Source: Apilactobacillus nanyangensis
GTDB taxonomy: Bacteria; Bacillota; Bacilli; Lactobacillales; Lactobacillaceae
DNA length: 64,000 nucleotides
Direction of reading: 5' to 3'
Assembly (NCBI RefSeq): GCF_016861915.1
Contig: NZ_BOLX01000003.1
Location: forward strand, 1 to 64,000
Part shown: one piece after another, positions 42,881-51,046 of the stretch
Layout of the letters: each line of letters starts with the position of its first letter
Numbering within the stretch: the stretch's first letter is position 1
Position numbers and translations under genes: made by a program
Notes under the pieces: model-generated
Database searches by the model: none
What the model was told of the DNA's origin: nothing
The model's input: only the letters and a program-made list of their open reading frames with translations

Positions 42881-43947
42881 TATGAACCTCCCATTGCTTT
42901 GGCTGGATCAATCTTTGCGACGGTGCGCATTGGAATTAATCCACCAATAATCGACATCACAATTACCATCACAGCAACCGCACCCATCAATGTTATATCG
43001 AAGGTCATTGGTACTGCTGCCGGCATTGAAATGGCAGTTAAGAAAGTTAATAATCCACTGACTGCCACTCCGACAATCGCTAGGATTAACGCGTTTGAAA
43101 CCACGTTCATGGCTAGATATCCGTTTGATACCCCTTGCACCTTTAACACGGCAAAGTATGGAATCTTTTGCATGGTTAAGACGTATAAGAAGATTGAGAT
43201 TACCACTAAGGTAATTAATAGTAGAAACGCAATCATGAATTCAAAGGTGCTGTTTTGGGCACTGTATCCAGGAATATCTTGGATGAAGTCTTCGATGTTC
43301 ATGATTTGAGTTCCAGCAACCTCCTTTTTGACGTCGCTTCGATAAATCATGGCACTAATGGTATGGTTCACGTCAGTACCAAATTTTTCGGTTTGCACGG
43401 CATCGTTAGTAGCATAAATTACAGGTGCCACATTCAATTGATTGTTCTTAACGGTTCCGACAATCTTAAAGACGTGACCGTTTCTGCTGAACTTCACTTT
43501 TTCACCCAAGTGATAGCCGTCTGTTTCTAATAGACTTTGGTCGACTACGACTTCATTATCCTTGGTCAACTTGTGACCATTGACGATTTTTAAGTCACGG
43601 TAGATGAATTGATTCTTATTCAAACCAATTACTTGTGAGCCCACCTTGTTACCTTCAGAAACAGTTTGCACGTTGGCACTCATTTGAGTGATGTCGGCGC
43701 GCTTGTCCGCACTGGCCTTTTTGGCTTGTTGTGCAGTAATAGTAGATTGATCCAATGAACCATTGGCATCAGAATTTAAAACAATTTTTTCAGCATTCCA
43801 TGAATCGATTGCTTGACGATTAGCTTCGCTTAGACCGTTAGCTAATGCGGTTAAAATGAAAATCAAGTATGCAATCATCACGATTACTAAACAAATTAGA
43901 CTGTATCTAAATTTGCTCTTCTTAATTTCGCGAAGTGATAAAAACAC
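42880..43947 (-). CDS. ABC transporter permease, FtsX/MacB type
   Basis: This 355-residue permease has helix 1 at about 13-36, an extracytoplasmic MacB-like core (about 40-235) and three C-terminal helices (about 240-345) typical of FtsX-domain permeases. It ends AKIDPAKAMGGS, the usual xxxDPxxAL-like finish of the group. The start is GTG following AGGAGGG. It probably exports a toxic compound or peptide under control of the TetR repressor upstream. Confidence 0.9.
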   Translation of the reverse strand: MFLSLREIKKSKFRYSLICLVIVMIAYLIFILTALANGLSEANRQAIDSWNAEKIVLNSDANGSLDQSTITAQQAKKASADKRADITQMSANVQTVSEGNKVGSQVIGLNKNQFIYRDLKIVNGHKLTKDNEVVVDQSLLETDGYHLGEKVKFSRNGHVFKIVGTVKNNQLNVAPVIYATNDAVQTEKFGTDVNHTISAMIYRSDVKKEVAGTQIMNIEDFIQDIPGYSAQNSTFEFMIAFLLLITLVVISIFLYVLTMQKIPYFAVLKVQGVSNGYLAMNVVSNALILAIVGVAVSGLLTFLTAISMPAAVPMTFDITLMGAVAVMVIVMSIIGGLIPMRTVAKIDPAKAMGGS

Positions 43948-43958
43948 GATGGTCCCTC

Positions 43959-44546
43959 CTAGTTAACTAAACCCTTATTAATTAGTTTTAACAAATCAGA
44001 AAAATCTGATAGCGCTTGTTTATCGTCGCCACCGTTCAATACAGTTCGAATGGTTTGATGAGCTGCTCGACTCGCCCACTTGTATGTCAAAACGATTGTT
44101 TTTCTATCAGCAATCTTTTGACCGTTAACCATCAAAATTAGTTTGTCATCAGGTAGATTATTGTAATCATATTCGACGTGCTTTAATTCGTATTGGTTAA
44201 ATAGGACGTATTGACGATAAAACTGTTCGTAATCAGAATTTTCCAATTCATTGATAAAAGACTCAGTTGCCACATAAAAAGCATGAAGTGAATCAGTTGG
44301 TTCTGCCTTCAACTGTGCGAATACATCAAAATGAATCTCTCTTAAAACCCTCTTTAAAGCGTATTGATAACTATCATTAATATCATCGAAGTACTTGTAG
44401 AAAGAACCGCGCGCGATTGAACAATCTTTAATAATTCTCGCTACTTGTGCATCCATTAAACGATGATTTGAGAATTCGTTAATCAACGCATTGAAAATTT
44501 GGTTTTGCTTGTCTTCATTTAAATTTAAAAAAGTTTGTGTAGGCAT
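43959..44546 (-). CDS. TetR-family transcriptional regulator
   Basis: This 195-residue repressor has helix-turn-helix MDAQVARIIKDCSIARGSFYKYFDDINDSY at about 33-62, with the typical [SF]YKYF. The variable ligand-binding half follows. It heads the ABC exporter operon by 11 bases. Two TGACA-N3-TGTCA palindromes (44570-44582 and 44607-44619) flank its promoter, so autorepression with induction by an exported compound is likely. Confidence 0.9.
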   Translation of the reverse strand: MPTQTFLNLNEDKQNQIFNALINEFSNHRLMDAQVARIIKDCSIARGSFYKYFDDINDSYQYALKRVLREIHFDVFAQLKAEPTDSLHAFYVATESFINELENSDYEQFYRQYVLFNQYELKHVEYDYNNLPDDKLILMVNGQKIADRKTIVLTYKWASRAAHQTIRTVLNGGDDKQALSDFSDLLKLINKGLVN

Positions 44547-44569
44547 TCGTAACTACTCCTTTTTTATGG

Positions 44570-44582
44570 TGACATTGTGTCA
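44570..44582. promoter_or_regulatory. TetR operator A
   Basis: TGACATTGTGTCA is a 13-bp dyad (TGACA-N3-TGTCA) located between the -10 and the start codon of the TetR gene. Confidence 0.65.
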
Positions 44583-44591
44583 TTTTTGAAT

Positions 44592-44620
44592 ATATTACTT
44601 TTATAGTGACACCGTGTCAA
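44592..44620 (-). promoter_or_regulatory. Promoter of the TetR-ABC operon
   Basis: On the minus strand TTGACA (44620-44615), 17 bases, TAATAT (44597-44592). The -35 is embedded in operator B. Confidence 0.75.
44607..44619. promoter_or_regulatory. TetR operator B
   Basis: TGACAC-C-GTGTCA is a perfect 13-bp palindrome over the -35 hexamer, centred 37 bp from operator A. Confidence 0.7.
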
Positions 44621-44632
44621 CTAATTAGTATT

Positions 44633-44665
44633 AAAAAACACTGAAAAATTTCAGCGTCTTTTTTA
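44633..44665 (-). terminator. Terminator after nox
   Basis: CTGAAA-AA-TTTCAG with flanking A and T runs lies next to the nox stop codon. Confidence 0.75.
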
Positions 44666-44668
44666 TTC

Positions 44669-46030
44669 TTACTTGTTGATCTTTCTGACAGCAGCTTGTG
44701 CAGCTTCGTTCATGATGTTCCAAGGACGATCAAATCCAGGTTGGAAGAAGAAGTCAGCGTATGCTAAGTCGTATACAGTTGCATGTTGTTGAATAGCAAA
44801 TGAGATAGTGTTGATGTTTGCAGTAACATCTCTAGTTGACATGATTTGGCCACCTAAGATACGACCATCAGTTGGGTCAAAAGTAATCTTGAAGTAAACC
44901 TTAGCGTTTCCAGCTTCTTCTGATACGAATGGAGGAACTGCCCAGTCTTCAATTAGTACTGATTCAGCACCCTTAACACCACATTTTTCTTGGGTGTCTT
45001 GTTTAACACCAGTTGAAGCAAAGTGGTAGTTGAATACTGATAGTGCTGATGAACCTGAAACGGCAGTCATCTTTAATTCTCTTCCAGCAGCGTTAGCAGC
45101 GGCAGTACGTCCTTGACGACGAGCGTTTGATGCTAAAGCGATTGATGATAATTCACCAGTTGGTGCGTATGGAACCTTAGTTGCGTCACCTACGGCGTAA
45201 ATATCTTTAACGCTAGTTTCTTGGTGTTCGTCAATCTTGATACGGCCACGTTCGTCTAGTTCTAATAGACCATCTACTAATGAAGTGTTTGGAATAACAC
45301 CGGCAGTTTCAACAACTAATTCAGCATCGAAAGTACCTTGATCAGTCTTAACGCCTGAAACCTTACCGTCTTTTCCAACGAATTCAGCAACGTTTACGCT
45401 ACCAACGAAGTTAACGCCGTTTTCCTTGAATTCTTGAGTTAGCTTTTCAGTGAATTCTGAATCTAGGTAGTTACCTAATAGACGAGGATTGTGGTCTACG
45501 ATAGTAACTTCCTTACCTGCTTTAGCAAATGCTTCAGCAGCTTCGATTCCAATGTAACCTGAACCGATAACAAAAACATGTTTTAGGTCAGGATCTACCA
45601 TTTTTTGTTTTAGTTTGATTGCCCAGTCACGGCCACGCATTGCGTATAGGTTTTCTAAGTCCTTACCAGGAACGTCTAAACGACGAGGAGTAGCACCAAT
45701 AGCTAGGATTAGCTTATCGTAGCCTTCATCACGTTCTGAACCATCAGCTAAGTTCTTAACATGAACTGACTTGTTCTTTTCATCAATACTTGCGATTTCT
45801 TGTTGTACAAATACATGTACACCATCTTTTTCAGCGTTGTCTACAGTTTCGTAAGCAACTGTGTTTACATCCTTAACAGTACCTTCTAGGTATAATTCCA
45901 TACCACATGATAAAAATGAGATGAAGTTTCCTCTTTCATACCATTGGATTTCTGCGTCAGGGTTTTCTAAAAGCATTCCACGAACGGCTTCATATCCACC
46001 GTGTGAAGAACCAACTACGATAACTTTCAT
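44669..46030 (-). CDS. nox: NADH oxidase, water-forming
   Basis: This 453-residue flavoprotein reduces oxygen to water with NADH. VIVVGSSHGGYEAVRG is the FAD site. The redox-active Cys42 (FLSCGMELY) cycles through a sulfenate. VFVIGSGYIGIEAAEAF is the NAD site, and IYAVGDATKVP is the second FAD motif. In heterofermenters this enzyme regenerates NAD and allows extra ATP from acetyl phosphate. A Rex-type operator lies about 50 bp upstream of the start, consistent with NADH-responsive control. Confidence 0.95.
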   Translation of the reverse strand: MKVIVVGSSHGGYEAVRGMLLENPDAEIQWYERGNFISFLSCGMELYLEGTVKDVNTVAYETVDNAEKDGVHVFVQQEIASIDEKNKSVHVKNLADGSERDEGYDKLILAIGATPRRLDVPGKDLENLYAMRGRDWAIKLKQKMVDPDLKHVFVIGSGYIGIEAAEAFAKAGKEVTIVDHNPRLLGNYLDSEFTEKLTQEFKENGVNFVGSVNVAEFVGKDGKVSGVKTDQGTFDAELVVETAGVIPNTSLVDGLLELDERGRIKIDEHQETSVKDIYAVGDATKVPYAPTGELSSIALASNARRQGRTAAANAAGRELKMTAVSGSSALSVFNYHFASTGVKQDTQEKCGVKGAESVLIEDWAVPPFVSEEAGNAKVYFKITFDPTDGRILGGQIMSTRDVTANINTISFAIQQHATVYDLAYADFFFQPGFDRPWNIMNEAAQAAVRKINK

Positions 46031-46079
46031 TAGTGTGTGGCCTCCTAATAATTTTTAATTAATATTTTTATAACTTTAC

Positions 46080-46097
46080 TTTGTGATAAATATCACA
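46080..46097. promoter_or_regulatory. Rex-type operator upstream of nox
   Basis: TTGTGATAAATATCACAT matches the Rex consensus TTGTGA-N6-TCACAA at 11 of 12 fixed positions. Rex senses NADH/NAD and commonly controls nox and fermentation genes. It lies 50-67 bp before the nox start. Confidence 0.65.
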
Positions 46098-46429
46098 TTT
46101 AATTTACAAGAGTTATTTTACCTTTTGTGCGATTATATAGCAAGCAATATTAGTAAAAAAGTGAAAAAAAGATGAAATATTTTCGATTAAGATTAACAAT
46201 TCCCCATTTTAAGAGGAGGAACGGCTATAAATCAGACTTTTTTTAATGTTTTTTCTAATATTATTGGTAAAAACATAGTTTGAAAGATCATTAGAATGAT
46301 ATTTTAATCACAAAGTTAGGTACACAAATGTTTAAATATTGATTAAGTTTACTTCGATTAATTGTAGTGACTATCAAATGCTAGTAAAATTGAGTTAATA
46401 AATAAAAAATCTATGAGGGGTTAATTACA
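46098..46429. other. Non-coding stretch between nox and the SGNH hydrolase gene
   Basis: No supported gene lies here. A short perfect hairpin ATCATT-AG-AATGAT is at 46287-46300. A strong ribosome-site-like AAGAGGAGGAA at 46211-46221 is not followed by a usable start codon within ten bases. It may be the trace of a lost gene. The remainder is AT-rich. Confidence 0.4.
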
Positions 46430-47176
46430 ATGAAATACGGGTTGATTAAAACTGCATTATTCACTGCAGCCGGCGCTGCGCTTGTAAAGTTATCAAAGAA
46501 AAGCATTGATATTAGAAGAGCTAACAGCGAAATCTATCAACCTTCTAGAGATTTCTTTGTAGATGACAATCTAAACGGTAAAAAAATCGTTTTCCTTGGC
46601 TCCTCTGTGACGGCTGGACTTGCTGCTAAAGGAATCTCATTTGTAGACTTTTTAAGAGTCGAACATGGTGTTCATGCAATCAAAGAGGCGGTTAGTGGAA
46701 CCACATTAGCAGATATTAACGAAAAATCTTACATTAGCAGAATGAAAAAGAACTTAAATTTTGATTCTCACTATGATTTATTCGCCTGCCAATTATCTAC
46801 CAATGATCAAAGAAATGGTGTTGAAATGGGACGAATCAGTAAATCATATAATGCTGAAGATTTCGATACTCAGACCACAATCGGTGCGGTTGAATACATA
46901 GCCGCTACCGTTCAAGATACTTGGGATTGCCCATTAGTCTTTTATACATGTCTAAGAAAACCCGAACCTGAATACGAATTCCTACGAGATAAGTTATTTG
47001 AATTACAAAGAAAATGGCACTTCGCAATCATTGATATTTGGAACAACAAGGCATTAAAGAAAATGAATGAAGAAAACCCTTGTTTCATGTTAGATGATAC
47101 TCATCCAACATGTGCTGGATATCGTTATGGTTGGACCCCCATTTTTGTTAAAGAATTAGATCAAATGTTAGAATAA
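46430..47176 (+). CDS. SGNH/GDSL-type hydrolase
   Basis: This 248-residue protein has an N-terminal hydrophobic segment (about 5-22) that may anchor it. IVFLGSSVTAGLAAKG is block I with the nucleophile Ser. The block III asparagine is in LSTNDQRNG, and block V is MLDDTHPTCAGYRYG with the catalytic Asp and His. Such enzymes remove acyl groups from polysaccharides or lipids. The middle resembles acyl-hydrolases of lactobacilli with no known substrate. The start follows GAGGGG. Confidence 0.85.
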   Translation: MKYGLIKTALFTAAGAALVKLSKKSIDIRRANSEIYQPSRDFFVDDNLNGKKIVFLGSSVTAGLAAKGISFVDFLRVEHGVHAIKEAVSGTTLADINEKSYISRMKKNLNFDSHYDLFACQLSTNDQRNGVEMGRISKSYNAEDFDTQTTIGAVEYIAATVQDTWDCPLVFYTCLRKPEPEYEFLRDKLFELQRKWHFAIIDIWNNKALKKMNEENPCFMLDDTHPTCAGYRYGWTPIFVKELDQMLE

Positions 47177-47183
47177 TTAAAAA

Positions 47184-47234
47184 AGTCCACAGTGAAAAAC
47201 ATTGTTATATCAACCGTTCATTGTGGGCTTTTTC
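47184..47234 (+). terminator. Terminator after SGNH hydrolase
   Basis: The arms AGTCCACAGTGAA and TTCATTGTGGGCT pair over 13 bases with two wobbles around a 20-base loop, followed by TTTTT. Confidence 0.75.
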
Positions 47235-47262
47235 TTTTTATTAATTTTTAATGAAAAAACAG

Positions 47263-47290
47263 TTGCATTCTTTTAATAATGGTGTATTAT
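47263..47290 (+). promoter_or_regulatory. Promoter of the structured RNA / tRNA-Asn region
   Basis: TTGCAT (47263-47268), 16 bases, TATTAT (47285-47290). The expected start near 47297 is the first base of the structured element that follows. Confidence 0.55.
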
Positions 47291-47295
47291 TATAA

Positions 47296-47390
47296 ACAAC
47301 GACAGAGATATGATAACTACATAAGCAAATCGTTAGATTAACGGTTTTACAAGGTTTGTAAGGTGCTTTCGTTAAAAATTATCGTTGTCA
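47296..47390 (+). ncRNA. Structured RNA candidate upstream of the tRNA-Asn pair
   Basis: The stretch can fold into a multibranched structure. Stem AAGCA (47323-47327)/TGCTT (47364-47368) encloses two tight hairpins, AATCGTTA-GAT-TAACGGTT (47328-47346) and TTACAA-GGT-TTGTAA (47347-47361). Outside, the 3' strand 47379-47388 can pair either with ATGATAA (47310-47316) or with ACAACGA (47296-47302), two mutually exclusive helices. A promoter lies just upstream, and there is no open frame. It matches no riboswitch class that I recognise. It may be a leader of the tRNA transcript. Confidence 0.45.
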
Positions 47391-47506
47391 TTTGATATAT
47401 TTAATAGAAAAACATTTCACATTTTTCTCTCATTTAAATATCACATGCAGACATATTTATGCTCTTTTGAGTAGTTGGATTAAATTCCAAGCACATATTT
47501 CATTCT

Positions 47507-47578
47507 TGCTCTATGGTTCAATGGTAGAACGGCGCACTGTTAATGCGAAGGTTACTGGTTCGAGTCCAGTTAGAGCAG
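47507..47578 (+). tRNA. tRNA-Asn (GTT), copy 1
   Basis: This 72-base cloverleaf has acceptor TGCTCTA/TAGAGCA (7 bp), D stem GTTC/GAAC, anticodon loop CTGTTAA with anticodon GTT, T arm ACTGG-TTCGAGT-CCAGT and discriminator G, as usual for Asn. The first anticodon-stem pair is a G-A mismatch (GCGCA/TGCGA), also present in copy 2. CCA is not encoded. Confidence 0.92.
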
Positions 47579-47626
47579 TTGAGTGGAACGCTACTCATTA
47601 AAAAAGATAATTTTTCACCTCATTTT

Positions 47627-47698
47627 TGCTCCGTGGTTCAATGGTAGAATAGCGCACTGTTAATGCGATGGTTGCTGGTTCGAGTCCAGCCGGAGCAG
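47627..47698 (+). tRNA. tRNA-Asn (GTT), copy 2
   Basis: This tandem copy lies 48 bases after the first. Its acceptor is TGCTCCG/CGGAGCA, the anticodon arm is identical (CTGTTAA loop, same G-A first pair), the T arm is GCTGG-TTCGAGT-CCAGC, and the discriminator is G. Compensating changes in both stems show it is a functional gene. Confidence 0.92.
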
Positions 47699-47799
47699 TT
47701 GGGAGAAATCCCAAGTTAGCTTTATCCCAATGTTAACTAATAAAGCAAATTGCTTTTCCATATTTTTATTCATAATTATCTATAATTCCACATAATAAG

Positions 47800-47828
47800 A
47801 AGACTTAGCCCTTTGACTAGGTTTTTTT
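47800..47828 (+). terminator. Probable terminator of the tRNA transcript
   Basis: CTTAG...CTAGG (one wobble) followed by T7 lies about 105 bases after the second tRNA. The stem is weak. Confidence 0.45.
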
Positions 47829-47842
47829 ATTTGTTTTAAGAT

Positions 47843-47879
47843 CAAAAAAAGTGATAGTCTAAATGACTATCGCTTTTTA
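47843..47879. terminator. Terminator of the GH25 gene
   Basis: GATAGTC-TAAAT-GACTATC flanked by A7 and T5 lies just past the stop codon of the minus-strand muramidase gene. Confidence 0.88.
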
Positions 47880-48848
47880 TTATGCTCTGTATTTCTTATG
47901 ATGTTTCTTTTTGTGATGAACCTTTTTTACAACCTTTTTAACGTGTTTCTTCTTGTGATGAGTCACCTTTTTAACATGCTTTTTGGCTTTCTTAACATAT
48001 TTTTTAACAGCTTTTTTCTTTGCAGTTGTCTTCTTAACTTTTGCCTTTTTCGCATTCGCAGCTAATTTAACAACATTAGCAGTCTGAGCTTTAGGTGTGG
48101 CAGCAGGTTGAACAGTAGTATTGCCTTGTTTGTTTTGAACATTTTGGTCATTGTTTACCACAGTTCCTAAGAACCATGATTCTTGTTGACGTAATTTACT
48201 TGCATCAACCTTCTTCTTTAGTGCTGAAGAATAATGACGATCAGTATATTGCCACAATACGTGAGCAACTGATGGTTCGTTCTTAGTATAAGAAGCTAAC
48301 CAGTATCCATCGTATTTACTTAGTGCTTTTGAAGCATATGTTTGCATAAAGCTTAAGTATGAGTAGAAAAGAATCTTTCTAGATCCAACTAATGGACGAA
48401 GAGTTGCTACCCACTTAGCTGTTGCTGCATTTGAATGCTTACGACTAATTGAAGCAGATTCAAAATCGTTTACATAAAACTTAGCATTTGGTGCTCTGTT
48501 ATATAAGTCACGAGCTTCTTTGGCAGCAGATGCTGATGAATTATATCTACTAAATGAGTAAACACCATAAGGCACGTTGTATTTTTCAAGCAATGCCTTG
48601 TTGTGGTTAAATGTTTTATCACTGTAACTTGATCCATATTGAACTCTAAGAATTGCAAAAGGAACTTCTTTACTTAAATTTTGGGCTTTTTGGTTTGTTA
48701 GACGACCTTGCCATTCTGACAAGTCATATACGTTTTTACTACTTGCGTCTGCATGTGTATTGATGCTTCCGACTGCTCCAACCCCTGTTGTTAAAGCAAG
48801 TGAAGCGACCATTGTCATCAATATTGATTTAAAACTAAACTTAATCAA
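47880..48848 (-). CDS. GH25 muramidase with a Lys/His-rich C-terminal tail
   Basis: This 322-residue secreted lysozyme of the Chalaropsis type cleaves the MurNAc-GlcNAc bond. It has a signal peptide (about 1-34), then the GH25 domain (about 38-228) with NVYDLSEWQG (Asp42) and FYVNDFES (catalytic Asp128/Glu130), and ends with LWQYTD. A Q/N/T-rich linker follows. The last 62 residues (261-322) contain 29 Lys, 8 His and 1 Arg. Such a polycationic tail replaces the usual LysM or SH3 wall-binding modules and could bind teichoic acids. It is probably an autolysin. Phage origin is unlikely without phage neighbours. Confidence 0.9.
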   Translation of the reverse strand: MIKFSFKSILMTMVASLALTTGVGAVGSINTHADASSKNVYDLSEWQGRLTNQKAQNLSKEVPFAILRVQYGSSYSDKTFNHNKALLEKYNVPYGVYSFSRYNSSASAAKEARDLYNRAPNAKFYVNDFESASISRKHSNAATAKWVATLRPLVGSRKILFYSYLSFMQTYASKALSKYDGYWLASYTKNEPSVAHVLWQYTDRHYSSALKKKVDASKLRQQESWFLGTVVNNDQNVQNKQGNTTVQPAATPKAQTANVVKLAANAKKAKVKKTTAKKKAVKKYVKKAKKHVKKVTHHKKKHVKKVVKKVHHKKKHHKKYRA

Positions 48849-49001
48849 TATAACTCACTCCTATTTCTCTAAATGAATCTTTGATTTGCATTATAGACGC
48901 CGAATGTTTCAAGAATGATATAGTAATATTACAAAGTATGACAATTTATAATTTTTCGCAATTTTTCTCTCAAAATGCAACACTTTCTTTCATTTTAATG
49001 A

Positions 49002-49029
49002 TTGTTTTTAGAAAAATCCCGCATATAAT
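49002..49029 (+). promoter_or_regulatory. Promoter of the MacB-like exporter gene
   Basis: TTGTTT (49002-49007), 16 bases, perfect TATAAT (49024-49029), 45 bp before the start codon. Confidence 0.6.
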
Positions 49030-49073
49030 AGTCAATACAAATTAATTAAAGAAAAAAACAAGGAGTGAAAATA

Positions 49074-50987
49074 ATGTCATTCTTAGAATTAAAAAACATT
49101 CAAAAATCATACTACCTAGGAAAGGACGAATTCAAAGTCCTAAAAGGAATTGATTTATCATTCGAAAAAGGCGAAATGGTATCAATCCTTGGTGAATCAG
49201 GTGGTGGTAAGTCTACATTAATGAACATCATTGGTGGATTAGACAGTAAATACGAAGGTGACGTTTTACTAAACGGAAGTTCATTAAAGCATGATACTGA
49301 CAAGCAACTAGATGAATATCGTCGTAAGACAATTGGTTTCATTTTCCAAAGTTTCAATCTGATCAGTCACTTAACTATTTTAGATAACGTATTAGTTCCA
49401 CTTGAAATGACTACCCTTTCAAAAAAGGAACAAGTTGCACGTGCTAAAGAATTACTTGCTAAAGTTGGTTTAAGCGATCACATCCACAAGTATCCTAACC
49501 AATTATCTGGAGGTCAAAAGCAACGTGTTTCTATCGCCCGTGCTTTGGCTGGTGACCCAGAAATGCTAATTGCCGATGAACCAACTGGTGCATTGGATCC
49601 AGAAAACACAACTGAAATTCTACAAATCTTGGATAACATTGCTAAGGAAGGAAAATTAGTCCTAACTGTTACCCACTCTCAAAAGGTTGCTGATTACGGT
49701 ACTCGTATCGTTCACATGACTGATGGTCGTATCGACGAAGACAGAACTCTTCGCGACAAGTACGCAGAAAGTGACGCACCAGCACTAGAATCAAAATCAC
49801 TATCATTTAAGTCAATCGTTAAGATGACTTGGGATAACATCAAATACAACTCAAAACGTAACTTATTAATTATCTTCGGTGGATTAATCGGTATCTTCTC
49901 CGTTGTATTCATGTTAGGTCTTGGAAACGGTGTTAGAGGATACATTAACCACGAAATTTACTCTCAAGTAAATCCGAACAGCATTCAAATTTCCCATAAA
50001 AATACCAATGACCATTCACCTTTTACAAATAATGATGTAAAACGACTAGAAGATGTTAAGGGTGTTAAATCTGTAGAACGTGCTTTTGCTTCAACTGGTA
50101 TTCAAATGAAGTCCGGTAACAATACTGCCCAATCTTCATACATGACTACTAGTTTGGCTACTATTAATGAAGATAACATCAAACATGGTACAACTCCTAA
50201 AGACGGAGAAATCTTAATTAACACTGCTGCTGCTAAGGCATTAGACAAAAAGAACCCTAACTCAATGGTTGGTAAGGAAATCCAAGTTACATTCACCGCA
50301 TCAAAGAATGGTACTCCATTCCCTGTAACTGAAAACCTAAAAATTTCAGGTGTCATTGATTCACAAAGCCCACTTACCATTATCAACTACGATACTGTTA
50401 AAGAAGCTTTAGCAAACAATGGAATCACAATTAAACCTAACTTCTTAAATGTAAACATCAAGGGTGGCGTTAACAACGTTAACCCGGTTCAAAACCGCAT
50501 CAAAGCAATTAAAGTTAATGATAAGAAAGCATACAGCATCCAAGGTGCTGGTGCGATTGTATCAACTCTAAACACTTACATTAATCTTGCAGTATACGTA
50601 TTAGCTGCCATTGCTGGTATTTCACTATTAGTATCAGCAATCATGATTATCGTTGTCCTATACATTAGTGTTGCTGAAAGAACTAAGGAAATTGGTATTC
50701 TACGTGCCTTAGGTGCTACTAAGGGTAACATCAGAATGCTATTCGTTAGCCAATCACTATTCCTAGGAATCTTCTCATCAGTATCAGCTGTCGTTATTTC
50801 ATACCTAATTCAATTAGGTATTAACTCAGCTGTTCACGGATTGATTGAATACTCAATCATCCAAATCTCTGTTGGTAACGCCATCTTCGGTATCGTAGTT
50901 GCCGTTATCATCAACCTACTAGCTTCAATTCTCCCTTCAAACAAGGGTGCTAAACTAGATCCAATCGAAAGTTTAAGCGCAGAATAA
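49074..50987 (+). CDS. MacB-like ABC exporter, fused ATPase and permease
   Basis: This protein of about 637 residues has an N-terminal ATPase with Walker A GESGGGKST (about 40-48), LSGGQKQRVSIARAL and LIADEPTGALDPE. The permease starts near 245 with one helix (about 255-280), a large extracytoplasmic MacB core (about 290-490) and three final helices ending GAKLDPIESLSAE. The ATG at 49074 follows AAGGAGTG. No membrane-fusion partner (MacA) is nearby. It probably exports peptides or antimicrobials. The converging TetR gene may regulate it. Confidence 0.9.
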   Translation: MSFLELKNIQKSYYLGKDEFKVLKGIDLSFEKGEMVSILGESGGGKSTLMNIIGGLDSKYEGDVLLNGSSLKHDTDKQLDEYRRKTIGFIFQSFNLISHLTILDNVLVPLEMTTLSKKEQVARAKELLAKVGLSDHIHKYPNQLSGGQKQRVSIARALAGDPEMLIADEPTGALDPENTTEILQILDNIAKEGKLVLTVTHSQKVADYGTRIVHMTDGRIDEDRTLRDKYAESDAPALESKSLSFKSIVKMTWDNIKYNSKRNLLIIFGGLIGIFSVVFMLGLGNGVRGYINHEIYSQVNPNSIQISHKNTNDHSPFTNNDVKRLEDVKGVKSVERAFASTGIQMKSGNNTAQSSYMTTSLATINEDNIKHGTTPKDGEILINTAAAKALDKKNPNSMVGKEIQVTFTASKNGTPFPVTENLKISGVIDSQSPLTIINYDTVKEALANNGITIKPNFLNVNIKGGVNNVNPVQNRIKAIKVNDKKAYSIQGAGAIVSTLNTYINLAVYVLAAIAGISLLVSAIMIIVVLYISVAERTKEIGILRALGATKGNIRMLFVSQSLFLGIFSSVSAVVISYLIQLGINSAVHGLIEYSIIQISVGNAIFGIVVAVIINLLASILPSNKGAKLDPIESLSAE

Positions 50988-51010
50988 CTAGTAATTATCC
51001 TTCCCCTAAT

Positions 51011-51046
51011 AAAAAACACGCTATGAAATTCATAGCGTGTTTTTTT
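51011..51046. terminator. Bidirectional terminator
   Basis: ACACGCTATGAA-A-TTCATAGCGTGT-like perfect hairpin with A6 and T7 flanks lies between the exporter and the TetR gene. Confidence 0.92.

Noticed and set aside
47392-47601. A 69-codon open frame on the plus strand ending GSMVERRTVNAKVTGSSPVRAV
   Set aside because: It is read through the first tRNA-Asn gene. The VTGSSPVRA string is the well-known false translation of a tRNA T arm.
47880-48848. GH25 lysozyme as a sign of a prophage
   Set aside because: No holin, tail, capsid or integrase gene is nearby. The signal peptide and terminator fit a host autolysin.
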